Program-made: the position numbers and the translations under genes | In this document: piece after piece, positions 1 through 11,626 of the stretch | How positions within the stretch are numbered: the stretch's first letter is position 1 | How the letters are laid out: the number at the start of each line of letters is the position of its first letter | Notes under the pieces: generated by a model | The model's database searches: none | What the model was told of the DNA's origin: nothing | The model's input: the letters and a program-made list of their open reading frames with translations, nothing else | From: an uncultured Flavobacteriales bacterium | Lineage (GTDB): Bacteria; Bacteroidota; Bacteroidia; Flavobacteriales_D; Sanyastnellaceae | Direction: 5' to 3' | DNA length: 33,269 nucleotides | Assembly (NCBI GenBank): GCA_949373165.1 | Contig: CASICO010000012.1 | Coordinates: forward strand, 1-33,269

Positions 1-818
1 CCAAACCTTAAGCCATTTGTCCCGGGTTCATAGTCACTCATCTCTGGCGATGCTGGAGCAACACCATTGTATTGGTCTGCTTGTGCCACCCAGCCGCCTT
101 GGTAGCGGTACAATGTGGCCAAGTTTTCAATGTCAGTGAGGGCGCTTACATCATAGGTGCAGCCCAGCTCCATGGGGTTAAAAAGCAAGGAGTCCATGAG
201 GATGTCGAAGCGGGTTTCTGTGACCGCTTCCATCACCGTGGCAAGCAAGCCAAAATTGAGGTTGCTGTAGGCGAAGTGTGTCCCCGGTTCTTCTGTCCGG
301 TACATGTTGGCTGTGAAATGCAGACCGTCAGGCTCTAGAAGTTCAGCCAAAGAGGGCAAGTTTCCGGTGCTTTGGTAAGTGCTGGTGAGGAAGGGGCTGT
401 AGCCACTTCCGTCCTGTATGCTCGAGGTGTGACTCAGGAGCATGCGCGTGGTAATGGGGACGCCGGGATGGTTGGCATTGGAAACCACAAAAGGGAGGTA
501 GTCGTTGATGTCGGTTTCGAGGTCAATGGCGGCAGCTTCTATCAATTTCATGCAGCCGATGGCGGTGATGCTTTTGGAGACGGAGGCAATTCTGAAACGG
601 GTATCGCTGTTGACCGGCCATTTGTTCTCGTAGTCACGAAAACCAGCGTGGAATGCTTCGGTGACTTCACCCCCGCAGATGACAAGGGCGGACATGCCCA
701 TCACGCCATGCGATTCCATCGTCAACGTCATGGACTCTGAGAAGTCTTGCGCAGAACAACCATTGAACAGACAACTGGAGAGCAGCAAGGAGAGCGGCAG
801 GATGGTGTTCAGTTTCAT
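1..818 (-). CDS. Serine hydrolase of the beta-lactamase class C / PBP family, lipoprotein, partial (runs off the left edge)
   Basis: The reading frame is open from ATG 818 to the window edge (272 codons, no stop reached). The N-terminus has a hydrophobic stretch and a lipobox-like LSSC with Cys at residue 16 (a second Cys is at 21), so it is probably an exported lipoprotein. The nucleophile motif is SVSK at residues 79-82, preceded by RIA. The second catalytic motif is YSN at residues 184-186 (FAYSNLNFG). LLSHTSS near residues 128-133 is also typical of this family. The third motif (HxG/KTG) would lie beyond the edge. Such proteins are usually D-Ala-D-Ala peptidases or esterases; the substrate cannot be told here and I do not infer antibiotic resistance. 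It lies 151 bases downstream of gyrB on the same strand. Confidence 0.85.
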   Translation of the reverse strand, partial: MKLNTILPLSLLLSSCLFNGCSAQDFSESMTLTMESHGVMGMSALVICGGEVTEAFHAGFRDYENKWPVNSDTRFRIASVSKSITAIGCMKLIEAAAIDLETDINDYLPFVVSNANHPGVPITTRMLLSHTSSIQDGSGYSPFLTSTYQSTGNLPSLAELLEPDGLHFTANMYRTEEPGTHFAYSNLNFGLLATVMEAVTETRFDILMDSLLFNPMELGCTYDVSALTDIENLATLYRYQGGWVAQADQYNGVAPASPEMSDYEPGTNGLRF

Positions 819-969
819 GGTCGTGGGCACGTTTCGAACGAGGCGTGACCGGACCTAATCCGAACACGTCCACATTCGGACACTTCGACAGCGTCAATTT
901 TGTCCGAGATGGCTGGGGACGAAATCCCCACAAATTCCGGAAAGGGTAAAGTGCGGCGAAAGGCCGAGA
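819..969 (-). other. Intergenic region gyrB / serine hydrolase with two short hairpins
   Basis: No gene is seen here. One perfect 6-base inverted repeat (TGGGGA at 914-919, TCCCCA at 925-930, 5-base loop) lies just after the gyrB stop. A second (TCCGAA at 859-864, TTCGGA at 875-880) is nearer the hydrolase start. Neither is followed by a T-tract on the minus strand, so they are weak terminator candidates at best. No clear TAnnTTTG box precedes the hydrolase. Confidence 0.3.
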
Positions 970-2964
<1,995 letters not shown>

Positions 2965-3042
2965 TCAGGGAATTCGCATAGGCTGAGTACCCTGTGTTTT
3001 CAACACTTTTGTGGCTGTTTCCAACCGAAATTCAGATGTTCA

Positions 3043-4899
3043 TCAAAACCGGTATCCCGCCCACATCATTACACGGAAATTCTGGGCGTTGTATCCGTTG
3101 AAAACCTGGGCATTTCCAAGGGGCCCTTTTGCGTCCAAACCCAAAGCCAATCGTCCGTTGTAGCGGTATTCGATGCCCAAATCCAGTGCCGTGTATGCCG
3201 AGAGCTTTCTCGCGAAGATGTCCTCACCGTCGCCAAAGACGGCACCTGCATTTTCGGCAGCGGCTTGGGTCGGTTCCCCTTGACCCACAATGTCCCCAAA
3301 GGGAACGCGGGAAGGGGCGTAACGGGCACCTACAACTTCCATGCCGACGCTCAGAAAAAGCAAGTCTTCTAAATTCCAACGGCCAGATGCAATGAAGCGG
3401 GTGCGAGGTTGATACCACGCATGGGGTTGGGCTCCTGTGCCATAGGTGTGAAATTCGGCACGAGCGTTGAGCTCCAAGGCGCCTTGGCCTCTCCACATGG
3501 CCTCACCGATAACGCTGGCTACGGTCAATGAATCGTAGGCCAGGCTGAACCGTTGGCCGGCGCTGTCAGGACCTGCTTCATTGACCCAGTATCCGAAATC
3601 GCGGAACCGTGTGGTCCGGGCTTGGGCGTTGAACGACAAGTCCCGTGTGAGCTTTCCTCGCACACCGCCATACAATTCCAATGCCCGATTCGTGTGGTGC
3701 AATTGTCCACGCTGGGCGTTGGCATCGGCATGGTACCCCGCATCGAACCAAGGGTTGACGTCGACCAGGTCGTGAACGGCATTGCGCTGCATGCCTCCGT
3801 CTACGCCGCCGTAGGGGACGAAAACATCGTCGAGCAGACGGAATCGGACTTCTGCAGTGGGGTAAAAGTGAAAGCCTTGTCGGCCGCGGGCGTCTACCCA
3901 AAGTCCAGCGCCAACGCGGATGCGATAGGGCCCGCGTTCTTTGGTAACGCTTGGAATGGCGCCGATCAATGCGGTGGATTGTTGAATCGGATTTGGCACC
4001 GAGTCTCCTGCAATCGCAATCGATGAGCCAATGAGATGGCCTTCCCAATCTAAATTATAAAGGGCGCCATCTTTCCAGCTTTGCAGTTGGCCGCGAGTGG
4101 TCAAAATGTTCTCGCGCATCGGGTCTGTTGTCGCCTCAGGCAAGGACGTTCCGGCGGGCCATGGTGTGGGGCCAACAGACAATCTCGATGCTTGGACTTG
4201 GACATCTCGGTGAATTTTTGTGCTGTCGCGCTCGTGGTTCTGAAGGCGGCCATTCACGAAAGTTTTGGAATAGGTCTGTCGGTCTTTAGGAGCAGCAAAA
4301 TCCCCGCCTTGAGCGGCATTCAGGTCCAGACCATGGACGCCCCAGGCTTTTCGGTCGATGCCACCATCGAGGGTCAAACTGCTGCGGTCAATGAAGCGTC
4401 GATAGTATCCACTGGCCGCATTGTGTGACCAGCCTTCGTCCACGCCTAAACTGTCTGCCTGACCTGCAGAACCTGCAGAACTTTTGTGGTTCAGGTTGAC
4501 CCCCCAGGCACCATCTCGGCTTTGGGTTTCACCGAAGTGAACGTCAACCAAGGGAGAGGTGTAAAGTCCAAAGCCGCCTTTTGCATAGCCAGCATATAGC
4601 CGGGGAAGCGGAGCATCCATTTTAACGGCCAAGGGTTGGATGTCTTCGGTTTCGGTTTTTGGCGAAATCGATTTGGCGACAGGGGCGTAGGAAATCGTGG
4701 GTTTTTCCAGACCCAAATCGACCCTTTGTGGATTGGAGTGCGGTTTGGTGACTTCCCTTAGTTCCAATTCGCGGTCTCCCACAAAGGTGACTTGAAGGCT
4801 GTCTTGAGCCAAAAGAGGAGAGTTGAGGGTGCCCGTCAAAAGACAGGATAAAACCATGGCGCATCGCGCCGTGCGTGTCGTGATAAAGCGCGCGGTCAT
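3043..4899 (-). CDS. Conserved Bacteroidota outer-membrane beta-barrel protein without a plug domain
   Basis: The product is 618 residues with a signal peptide ending near residue 31 (PLLAQ/D). An N-terminal periplasmic stretch of about 75 residues is rich in Lys, Pro and Thr. From about residue 97 there is a conserved-looking block (APLPRLYAGYAKGGFGLYTS) followed by long alternating amphipathic strands up to a C-terminal aromatic strand ending GYRF, the usual outer-membrane assembly signal. Databases tend to call this family TonB-dependent receptor, but I see no TonB box and no plug domain, so that label is doubtful. From memory, homologues occur beside a large TPR protein in many Bacteroidota. 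Here the ATG overlaps the TPR gene's stop by 4 bases (ATGA), implying translational coupling and joint function. Substrate and role are unknown. Confidence 0.75.
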   Translation of the reverse strand: MTARFITTRTARCAMVLSCLLTGTLNSPLLAQDSLQVTFVGDRELELREVTKPHSNPQRVDLGLEKPTISYAPVAKSISPKTETEDIQPLAVKMDAPLPRLYAGYAKGGFGLYTSPLVDVHFGETQSRDGAWGVNLNHKSSAGSAGQADSLGVDEGWSHNAASGYYRRFIDRSSLTLDGGIDRKAWGVHGLDLNAAQGGDFAAPKDRQTYSKTFVNGRLQNHERDSTKIHRDVQVQASRLSVGPTPWPAGTSLPEATTDPMRENILTTRGQLQSWKDGALYNLDWEGHLIGSSIAIAGDSVPNPIQQSTALIGAIPSVTKERGPYRIRVGAGLWVDARGRQGFHFYPTAEVRFRLLDDVFVPYGGVDGGMQRNAVHDLVDVNPWFDAGYHADANAQRGQLHHTNRALELYGGVRGKLTRDLSFNAQARTTRFRDFGYWVNEAGPDSAGQRFSLAYDSLTVASVIGEAMWRGQGALELNARAEFHTYGTGAQPHAWYQPRTRFIASGRWNLEDLLFLSVGMEVVGARYAPSRVPFGDIVGQGEPTQAAAENAGAVFGDGEDIFARKLSAYTALDLGIEYRYNGRLALGLDAKGPLGNAQVFNGYNAQNFRVMMWAGYRF

Positions 4900-7800
4900 T
4901 CGTTGTCTGATTGAGGGGTGATTGCGCCCCCGTTGGAGGTGGAGTCAGCTGGCGCTGGAGGATTCTCGAGTTGAACGAGTCGGTCCTGGAAATCAAGGCA
5001 AGCGTCTTGAACCCAAGGGGCATCAACATTGGCTTGAAGTTGTTCAATGGTGGTGCGCGCCTGAAACAGGTCCCCTTGTGCCAAATAGGCTTCGGCAAGA
5101 AGCAGAAAGCTCCTGTGTGCCCATTCGGAACCGCCTCCGAAGCGATTCAGTTGGGCGAAAATGGCGACTTGGCAGGCAGCAGCTTCTCCTTCGTTCAACT
5201 GACGCGTGGCCAAGTGATGACTGGCTTCCTCCGCATGAGGTCCATCTTCTGCGAGCCATTTTAAGTCCGCATCGGCTGATTCGGGATCCCGATGAAGCAA
5301 GAGCAGGGCCCGGTTGTATCGGGCGGCCATGCGGATGTCTTCCGGGGTCTCGGTGTCGTCAAGGATGGGCCCCACATAAGCCAGTACAGTTTCTCCATCC
5401 CCCAATTCCCTGCTGCAGCGCATGATGCCAATGCGGGCCTCAAGAACGTGGCGTTTGAGTTCGGACACCCTTTCGAGGTGCTGGTAATGGGCCAAGGCCT
5501 CCGGCCACTCGTTGCGGTTGTACCGCATGGTGGCGACCAAGACCAATGCCGATTCATGGTAATCGCTCAGCGGTGCTTTTACCACATCTTCCAATCGGGT
5601 GAGGGCGGCGTCGATGTCGCCTTCTTCAAATTGGCAGTGACCCAAATGAAAGCCCGCAGCCAAGGTGCGGATGCTTTGAGGGTGATCTTCTAAAAATTGG
5701 GTCAGCTTCGGTATTGCTTTTGGGCAGGCGCCAGACAAGGCCAGTTCTTGAGCTGCTGCATAGGTGCGTTCAGCAATGTCGTCTTCGGAAAGTCCAACCA
5801 CATCGGGGAGGTTGTCCAGTTGTCCTCGCTCAACAAGCAAGGGTTCGACCAAAAGGAAAGCGTCTTTGGTGACTTCGTCTTCGGGGTATTGACTTGAGAT
5901 TTGAGCCCACAGCGCCAAGGCGGCTTCGTCTTCTCCTTGCTTGATGGCGACCAAGGCCAAGTCAACCAGTGCTCGTTTGGCAAAGCCACTGCCAGGAAGC
6001 TCGCGACGGATCTGATCAAATGCAGCTTTGGCTTTTTCCATCTCGTTTCGTTCGATTTGGGTTTTCCCGATGGAGGTGAGTGCGTCGCCTTTGAACGTGG
6101 TTTCCGGAAAATCAAGGAGCAGTTCGGTCATGCCGTTCAGCGCTCCTGTCAAATCGCCATCCAATCCCTTACAACGGGCCTGTTGATAGCTGGCGTATTG
6201 CTTTTGGGTGGTGCCCGCAGTCAAGGACTTTTGATAAGAGGTGACGGCACGGGAATAGTCCTTGTCGATGTAAAAGCAATCGCCAATGCGCAGGAGTGCG
6301 TCTGCGCGGTGTCCATCTGAGTCTTGTGATGCAGTGGCATCCGCATATTCCCTGAATCCTACGGCTGCATCTCGGTATTTACGTTGTCGAAAGAGAGCAT
6401 ATGCGGCGCCATATTCCCCCTCGTTATAGAGGGGTGAATTGAAAGCGCCAGGGGCATTCAGGAAAGCCCTGTAGTGGCTCAATGCTGGGGCATCACTTCC
6501 AGCTTTGATGGAGATTTCGCCTTGCCAAAAATGGCTTTCAGCGGCCAGTGTGGCGTCTTCGGGAAAGGTCCTACTTCGGACAAACAGGGCGTCTGCTTCG
6601 TCTGGTTTTCCCGAACGGTAGAGGTCTACGCCATGGTTGAATGCGAGTTTTTGATAGGCTTGCTTTTCCTGAGGAGACTTCCGTTGAATTCGGTCCAAAG
6701 CATCCAAGGCGCGAACGTGATTTCGTGTGGTCAAATAGACGTCAAGGAGGAAACTGTACGCTTCGTCTCGTCGCGGGCTGTTGGGGTACTCTTCGAGGTA
6801 TTGTTCGAATGCGCCAATGGCGTCATTGAATGGGTTGAAGTCGGTTTCAAAGGCCAATTTGGCTTGATTGAAGAGGGCATCTTCACGCAGTTCCAGATCG
6901 TGGTCCATGGATGCGGCAGATTCAAAAGCGGCTTGCGCTTTCGGTTTTTCACCCAAGGCCAGATACGCCCTTCCCATGGCGTGCGCTGCGTTCTGATCCA
7001 AAGGATCTTTTCTTCCGGTTGACCGCATTAAAGCGGCAATGGCTTCTGCGGGTCGAGCATTGTTCAGCCGGCATAGCCCCACGATGTAGCTGAATTCTGC
7101 TGTGCGTTGGCGGCCATCAGCGGCTTTCCATGCCGTGTCTAAATGTGGCCCAGCGGATGCGTACTCCCCCTGGTAGAATAGGGCTGTGCCAAGCAGCTTG
7201 GACAGCTCTGCATTGTCGGTTTTTCTTAAGTCGAAATTTTCACCAAGCCACTCGGGTGCTCGGGTGGTGAGCTCTGCATTGCGTTCCAATTTGAAGAGGA
7301 TTTGGCCGATGTAAACCGGAACGGCATTTCTAAATGCGTCGACCAAAAGCAGCGCTTCAAAGTCGGCCAGAGCCGTGGTGAGGCGCTCTTCAGAATAAGC
7401 GATGTGCGCCAAGTAATACTGGGCAGCCTCCAGATATTCTGGAGATGCAGCCGCGTCGCCTTGGACTTTAAGTAAGTCACTGCGAGACAAGGTCAATTCT
7501 CCTTTCTCAAAAAGGGCATGCCCCCGTTTGAAATAAAATTCGGTCCGGCGACCCTTGGCCAGCTTGCGCGGATTCAAGGTGTTGAAGGCATCAATTGTCT
7601 TGGCCCATTTCTTTCTGCGGTATTGGTAATTGCCCAATTCCCATTGAAGCTTGGGAACCCAAGTTGATTCTGGATGGCGCGCAATGAACCGATCGATTCT
7701 CCAGACGGCGTCTTTGTGGAAGAGGAACATGGCACAGAGAGCAGCGTGGTATTCTGCCTCTATCCGGCGGGTGTTCTCCCGTTCTGCGGCAGGACCATCG

Positions 7801-8031
7801 GATTTGAGGGTGGCTTGGACATAAGCGTCGAAGCCTTCTAGCGCTGCGGTGTAGTGGGCATGGTCAAAATGATCCATGGCCCGATCAAACTGATGGGGAT
7901 CTTGTCGGGATTCATTTTCGACGGCGTTTCCGCCATTCAGCGGAATGGCTTGGGCCATGGAGACGGCGGGATGGGTCGCCAAAAGGGCAACGAAAGCAGC
8001 CAAACAGAGGGGGGCGCAGGTGTGAAGTCAT
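4896..8031 (-). CDS. Large periplasmic TPR protein, partner of the barrel protein; start disrupted by a 1-base frameshift
   Basis: About 1044 residues after removing one base. Nearly the whole mature part is tetratricopeptide-like helix pairs (for example YLEAAQYYLAHIAYSEERL, ADALLRIGDCFYIDKDYSRA), ending in a short Pro/Ser/Asn-rich tail. The long frame is open from 8027 to 4896 but has no ATG at its 5' end; its only early start codon is TTG at 8003. ATG 8031 is out of frame by one base. Deleting one C from the C6 tract at 8009-8014 joins ATG 8031 to the frame and gives a textbook signal peptide (MTSHLRPLCLAAFVALL, cleavage near VSMAQA). It is probably a periplasmic scaffold or adaptor, and it overlaps the barrel gene by 4 bases. 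TPR proteins such as SprE/PorW serve type IX secretion, but I cannot equate this protein with them. Confidence 0.8.
8009..8014 (-). other. C6 homopolymer frameshift site in the TPR gene signal peptide
   Basis: The plus strand reads six G (six C in the coding sense). With five, ATG 8031 is in frame with the rest of the TPR gene; with six it is not. Sequence error is the simplest reading. Slippage-based phase variation of an envelope protein is the alternative. Confidence 0.75.
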
Positions 8032-8130
8032 GGGGTGGCACATGGACAACGTGAAAATCGCCCGCTGACGCGCCCATTTTGTGCCAAACTTTCTGATTTA
8101 TCCACTGAGCATCCAATGGAAACCCTCAGC

Positions 8131-10182
8131 TCAATCTGTGATGACCTTGAATTCGGTTCTGCGGTTCTTGGCTCGGCCTTCTGCAGTGCTGTTTTTCTCT
8201 CGTGGTCGGCTTTCGCCGTAACCCTTGGCTTCTATGCGGTTTGAGGGCACACCAGCATCAATGAGGTGGGTTCTGACCGCTTGTGCCCGAGACTCACTTA
8301 GCTCTAAGTTTTGGATGTTGCTGCCAACATCGTCTGTGTGTCCGCCGATTTCGATGCTGAGTTTTCCCAACATTAAGTACTCGGCGAAAAGATCGAGGAG
8401 CAGGAGGCTGGCTCGATCAATGGTGGATGAGCCAGAGGCGTAATGGATGTCCTCGATTTCAAAAGCGGCATCGTGCTCTTTGATGGACCGGATGGTCAAA
8501 TCGGCTGTAACGAGGGCTGGTGCCGCTGCATCTTGGTCAATCACCATCCCCGCACTAAAAGCGGCGCCTTTTGCTGTGGCCACAAGCAAAACATCTTCTT
8601 CGGTGGTCAAGTCAACGATGGTGGCATAAGCACCGTCATCTCCAAGCTCAATGGCTTGAGCTCGTCTGCTCTGGGCGTATCTCAGTTCCAAAGCAATGGG
8701 AGTGCCTTCTAGCTCCTTTCCAACATCCAGTTGGCCTTTGACCACGACCGAGGCACGGGGTCTTAAGTCTTCTGGAAGGGACCAGGTCAAGATGTCCAGC
8801 CCTTGGGTTCCGGGTCTGCGACTGGCGAAATAGGCCGTGGTGCCGTCAGAGGAGATCACCAATCCATGCTCATCTCCTGGGGTGTTCAGTGGGCTGCCCA
8901 AATTCACGGGTGTAGACCAGCTTTGCGATAGAAATGGAGATGCGGCACTGTCCAGTTTGGACATCCAAATGTCATAGCCACCGCCGCCCGGTTCTCGGTT
9001 TGAGGAGAAATACAGGGTACGGCCATCTGGATGGAGGAAAGGCGCTTTGTCGCTGTAAGTGCCGTTAATGGGGGAAGGCAATGTCTGAGGCGCCGACCAT
9101 TCTAAATCTTCGGTTCGGAGGGAGGCCATAATGTCGATGGAGGGTTGACCATTGAGGTCCACCGTTGTTCCCGGCCTCACTGCAGCGAAAAAGAGGGCAC
9201 TGCCATCGGGGCTGATCGCAGGCTGAGACTCCCAACCGTCGGAAGAATTGAGGGCGCTTAATGGGGTGGGGTCGCTCCACAAATAGACCGAACCCGATTC
9301 GGTTTCTTCGAGCAGTTCATAGCGGGTTGAATAGAGGTCTATGTTCTCTGGATTCGAAGGGTTCGGCGTTTTAATGGCCAGGTACAAGGATCGATTGTCA
9401 ATGGAAATTGAAGCGCCGCCGTATCCGATTGTTTCGTTGAATGGGGACTCAAGGGCCTCGCCTTGGTCAAAAAGAGAGGAAGGGCCTTTTCTCCGCGCCC
9501 AAGAAAAAGTCTCAAAGGGACGACTCACCAGGTCACCTTTTGCTTTTCGCTCTCCTGCACGGGTAAAAAAGAGCAGGGTGCCGTCGGCCGAGAGCGCGGG
9601 AAGGTACTCAGCGTCTCGCGTAGCAACAGCGCTCAACACAGCAGGTGCAGGTGCGTCTGCATGGGCATTGTACTGTTTTAAAAAGGTCAACTCAGGGATC
9701 ACCGATTGCACTTGTGTGACCCGTTTGAGGTTGCGTGGAGAAAGGGGGCGGCCTGTGAAATGCTCCCACCTCAGAAACCGGTCAAACCAGGTCAAGGCAC
9801 TGTTGTAGTCCTCCTCTGAATAGGCGATGGCCCCTAAGGTGTAGGGGACTTCTGCAGCGTAGGCTTTGCAGGCGTTATGAACGTGTTCCAAAGCGGTTTT
9901 AGCTTCCGAAAAGCCGGTGCCAGCTTTTCTGGCTTGGCCAAAAGACAGCAGACCCAACTGGAATGGCGCCTCGAGCGTCTCTTGGTCTTCTTCAATGGCG
10001 TTCTCCAAATAGGTTCTCCTCTTGTCCGCGTCGTACTTGCTTTTGTTTGTGCCTTTTTCTATCCACTTGGCCGCTTTTTCCGATGGTTGGGTTAGACAGG
10101 GGTTGGGCTGGCCTAGGCCGGGGGTACTCCAAATGAGAATCAGCGCTGACCAAAGCCAAGCGAAGTTTTGAGCAGGTGTCAT
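8131..10182 (-). CDS. PorE-like envelope protein: TPR, PD40 propeller, CRD-like domain and OmpA-like peptidoglycan-binding domain
   Basis: 683 residues. The order is: signal peptide (residues 1-24, GLG/Q), TPR-like helices (about 30-150), and PD40 blades with the PALSADG/ISPDGS/HPDGRTLYFSSN signature (about 190-450). A carboxypeptidase-regulatory-like beta domain follows (about 455-540), then an OmpA C-terminal domain (about 570-683) with GHTDDVGS near 614, NLELSESRAQAV and the GYGESRP ending. This architecture and length are those of PorE of the type IX secretion system, which anchors the machine to peptidoglycan. The same layout also occurs in other Bacteroidota OmpA-family proteins, so the name is a suggestion. 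Unlike PorE it has no lipobox Cys right after the signal. The ATG overlaps the transporter stop by 4 bases, and the TPR gene follows about 100 bases downstream. Confidence 0.8.
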   Translation of the reverse strand: MTPAQNFAWLWSALILIWSTPGLGQPNPCLTQPSEKAAKWIEKGTNKSKYDADKRRTYLENAIEEDQETLEAPFQLGLLSFGQARKAGTGFSEAKTALEHVHNACKAYAAEVPYTLGAIAYSEEDYNSALTWFDRFLRWEHFTGRPLSPRNLKRVTQVQSVIPELTFLKQYNAHADAPAPAVLSAVATRDAEYLPALSADGTLLFFTRAGERKAKGDLVSRPFETFSWARRKGPSSLFDQGEALESPFNETIGYGGASISIDNRSLYLAIKTPNPSNPENIDLYSTRYELLEETESGSVYLWSDPTPLSALNSSDGWESQPAISPDGSALFFAAVRPGTTVDLNGQPSIDIMASLRTEDLEWSAPQTLPSPINGTYSDKAPFLHPDGRTLYFSSNREPGGGGYDIWMSKLDSAASPFLSQSWSTPVNLGSPLNTPGDEHGLVISSDGTTAYFASRRPGTQGLDILTWSLPEDLRPRASVVVKGQLDVGKELEGTPIALELRYAQSRRAQAIELGDDGAYATIVDLTTEEDVLLVATAKGAAFSAGMVIDQDAAAPALVTADLTIRSIKEHDAAFEIEDIHYASGSSTIDRASLLLLDLFAEYLMLGKLSIEIGGHTDDVGSNIQNLELSESRAQAVRTHLIDAGVPSNRIEAKGYGESRPREKNSTAEGRAKNRRTEFKVITD

Positions 10183-11585
10183 GCAGTCTCGGCTGGGATG
10201 TCGAGTTCACCTTCGCTGTGTGCGATGAGGGTGGACACTGCGCCATCTCCTGTGACGTTGACCACGGTTCGGCACATGTCCAAAATCCGGTCAACAGGGA
10301 AGATCAAGGCAATCCATGCGGGATTGAGGCCGACACTTTCCAAAACAATGATCATCAGGACAAGTCCAGCGCTGGGGACAGCCGCGGCTCCAATGGAGGC
10401 CAGGGTGGCCGTCAACACAATCACAGCTTGTTGGGCCAGACTGAGGTCGACCATGTGAAACTGAGCGAGAGAAACCACTGCAACGGCCTGATAAAGGGAG
10501 GTTCCATCCATGTTTACAGTGGCTCCGATGGGCAAGACAAAACTGGTTGTGCGTTCGGACACGCCAATGCGGTTGCGCACGCAGTCCATCGTGACGGGCA
10601 ACGTGGCCACGGAACTGGAGGTGGAGAACGCCGTGATTTGAGCGTCGCGCATGCCCTTCAGAAAACGCCGAAACCCGAGTTTGCGAATCAGCAAGGCGAC
10701 CAGGGATGGATAAAAGACAAAGACCATGAAGGCCAGACCCAACACGACCACAAGGCTATATTGAAGAAGGTATTCCAAGAGCTGTTGGAACATGTCGGGA
10801 TCGCTTCCCGCGGCATTGACGATTTGGCCTGCCATGAGTGCGAACACGAAAATGGGCATGGCCTTCATGACAATCCAGACCATCTGGACAAAGACTTCGT
10901 TTAAAGCGTCTACAGCGCGCATCAAGGGGCCTGCTTTTTCTTTCGGCATGCCCACCAAAACGATGCCGAAGAAGACAGCAAAGAAGATGATTTGAAGCAT
11001 GGACATGTCCGCCAAAGCTTGAAAAATATTGGTGGGCACCACATCGACAAGGGGTTGGAGTGGACCGCTGGACTTGGTCCGCTCCGCCTTGGTCAACTTG
11101 TCGGTGACCCAGTCGTTCATGTCCACCTGTTCAGCCGTGATTTCAACGACTTTTTCCGCCATGGCTGGATCGGTGAGGAGGGACACATTGTCCAGCACTT
11201 CGATGCCGTTTGCATCCCGCCACAATTCGTATCGAATCCGGTTTGACTCGAGTAAATCTTGGGAGACACGTGCACCGGGCTCAAACAAGTTGACCAGGAC
11301 CAAGCCCACGATGACTGCGGTCATCGTGGTGAGCAAATAGGTCACCACAGTTTTGATTCCAAGCCGCCCCAATTTTGAAGGGTCACCCAAGCTGGCTACA
11401 CCTGAAATTATGCTAAAGAGCACGAGTGGTACTGCTATGAGCTTCAGTGCATTGATGAAGATGTCACCAAAGGGTTTGATGTAGTCTATGGTGAAGTCGT
11501 TCCAACCAAAAGTGATGGACAGCCAGGCGTACAAAATGCCGATTGCGAGGCCGATGAGGACTTGCCAGTGGAGAGCGAGGCGCAT
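10179..11585 (-). CDS. Dicarboxylate/amino acid:cation symporter (DAACS / SDF family)
   Basis: 468-residue inner-membrane protein that probably takes up glutamate, aspartate or a C4-dicarboxylate together with Na+ or H+. Hallmarks seen: the serine-rich hairpin HP1 (AFSTSSSVATLPVTM, about residues 320-334), NMDGTSLYQAVAV in TM7 (the NMDGT cation-binding motif) and DRILDMCRTVVNVTGD in TM8 (Asp, Arg and Asn that bind substrate). About eight membrane segments are visible. There is a longer hydrophilic stretch (about 105-190) between TM3 and TM4. The Arg in DMCRTVVN is the residue that usually favours acidic amino acids, but the substrate is not certain. ATG 11585 lies 41 bases after the aroC stop, and the gene's own stop overlaps the PorE-like gene. 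Confidence 0.93.
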   Translation of the reverse strand: MRLALHWQVLIGLAIGILYAWLSITFGWNDFTIDYIKPFGDIFINALKLIAVPLVLFSIISGVASLGDPSKLGRLGIKTVVTYLLTTMTAVIVGLVLVNLFEPGARVSQDLLESNRIRYELWRDANGIEVLDNVSLLTDPAMAEKVVEITAEQVDMNDWVTDKLTKAERTKSSGPLQPLVDVVPTNIFQALADMSMLQIIFFAVFFGIVLVGMPKEKAGPLMRAVDALNEVFVQMVWIVMKAMPIFVFALMAGQIVNAAGSDPDMFQQLLEYLLQYSLVVVLGLAFMVFVFYPSLVALLIRKLGFRRFLKGMRDAQITAFSTSSSVATLPVTMDCVRNRIGVSERTTSFVLPIGATVNMDGTSLYQAVAVVSLAQFHMVDLSLAQQAVIVLTATLASIGAAAVPSAGLVLMIIVLESVGLNPAWIALIFPVDRILDMCRTVVNVTGDGAVSTLIAHSEGELDIPAETA

Positions 11586-11626
11586 GGTGTGTTGTGTTCG
11601 ATCCGTTGTGTATGCAATCTACCAAT

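Noticed and set aside
3043..4899. TonB-dependent receptor label for the barrel protein
   Set aside because: No TonB box or plug domain visible; only a short periplasmic extension precedes the strands.
8009..8014. Claiming phase variation as established
   Set aside because: A six-base tract is short for slippage control, and similar extra-base sites elsewhere in the window make sequence error more likely; kept only as an alternative.
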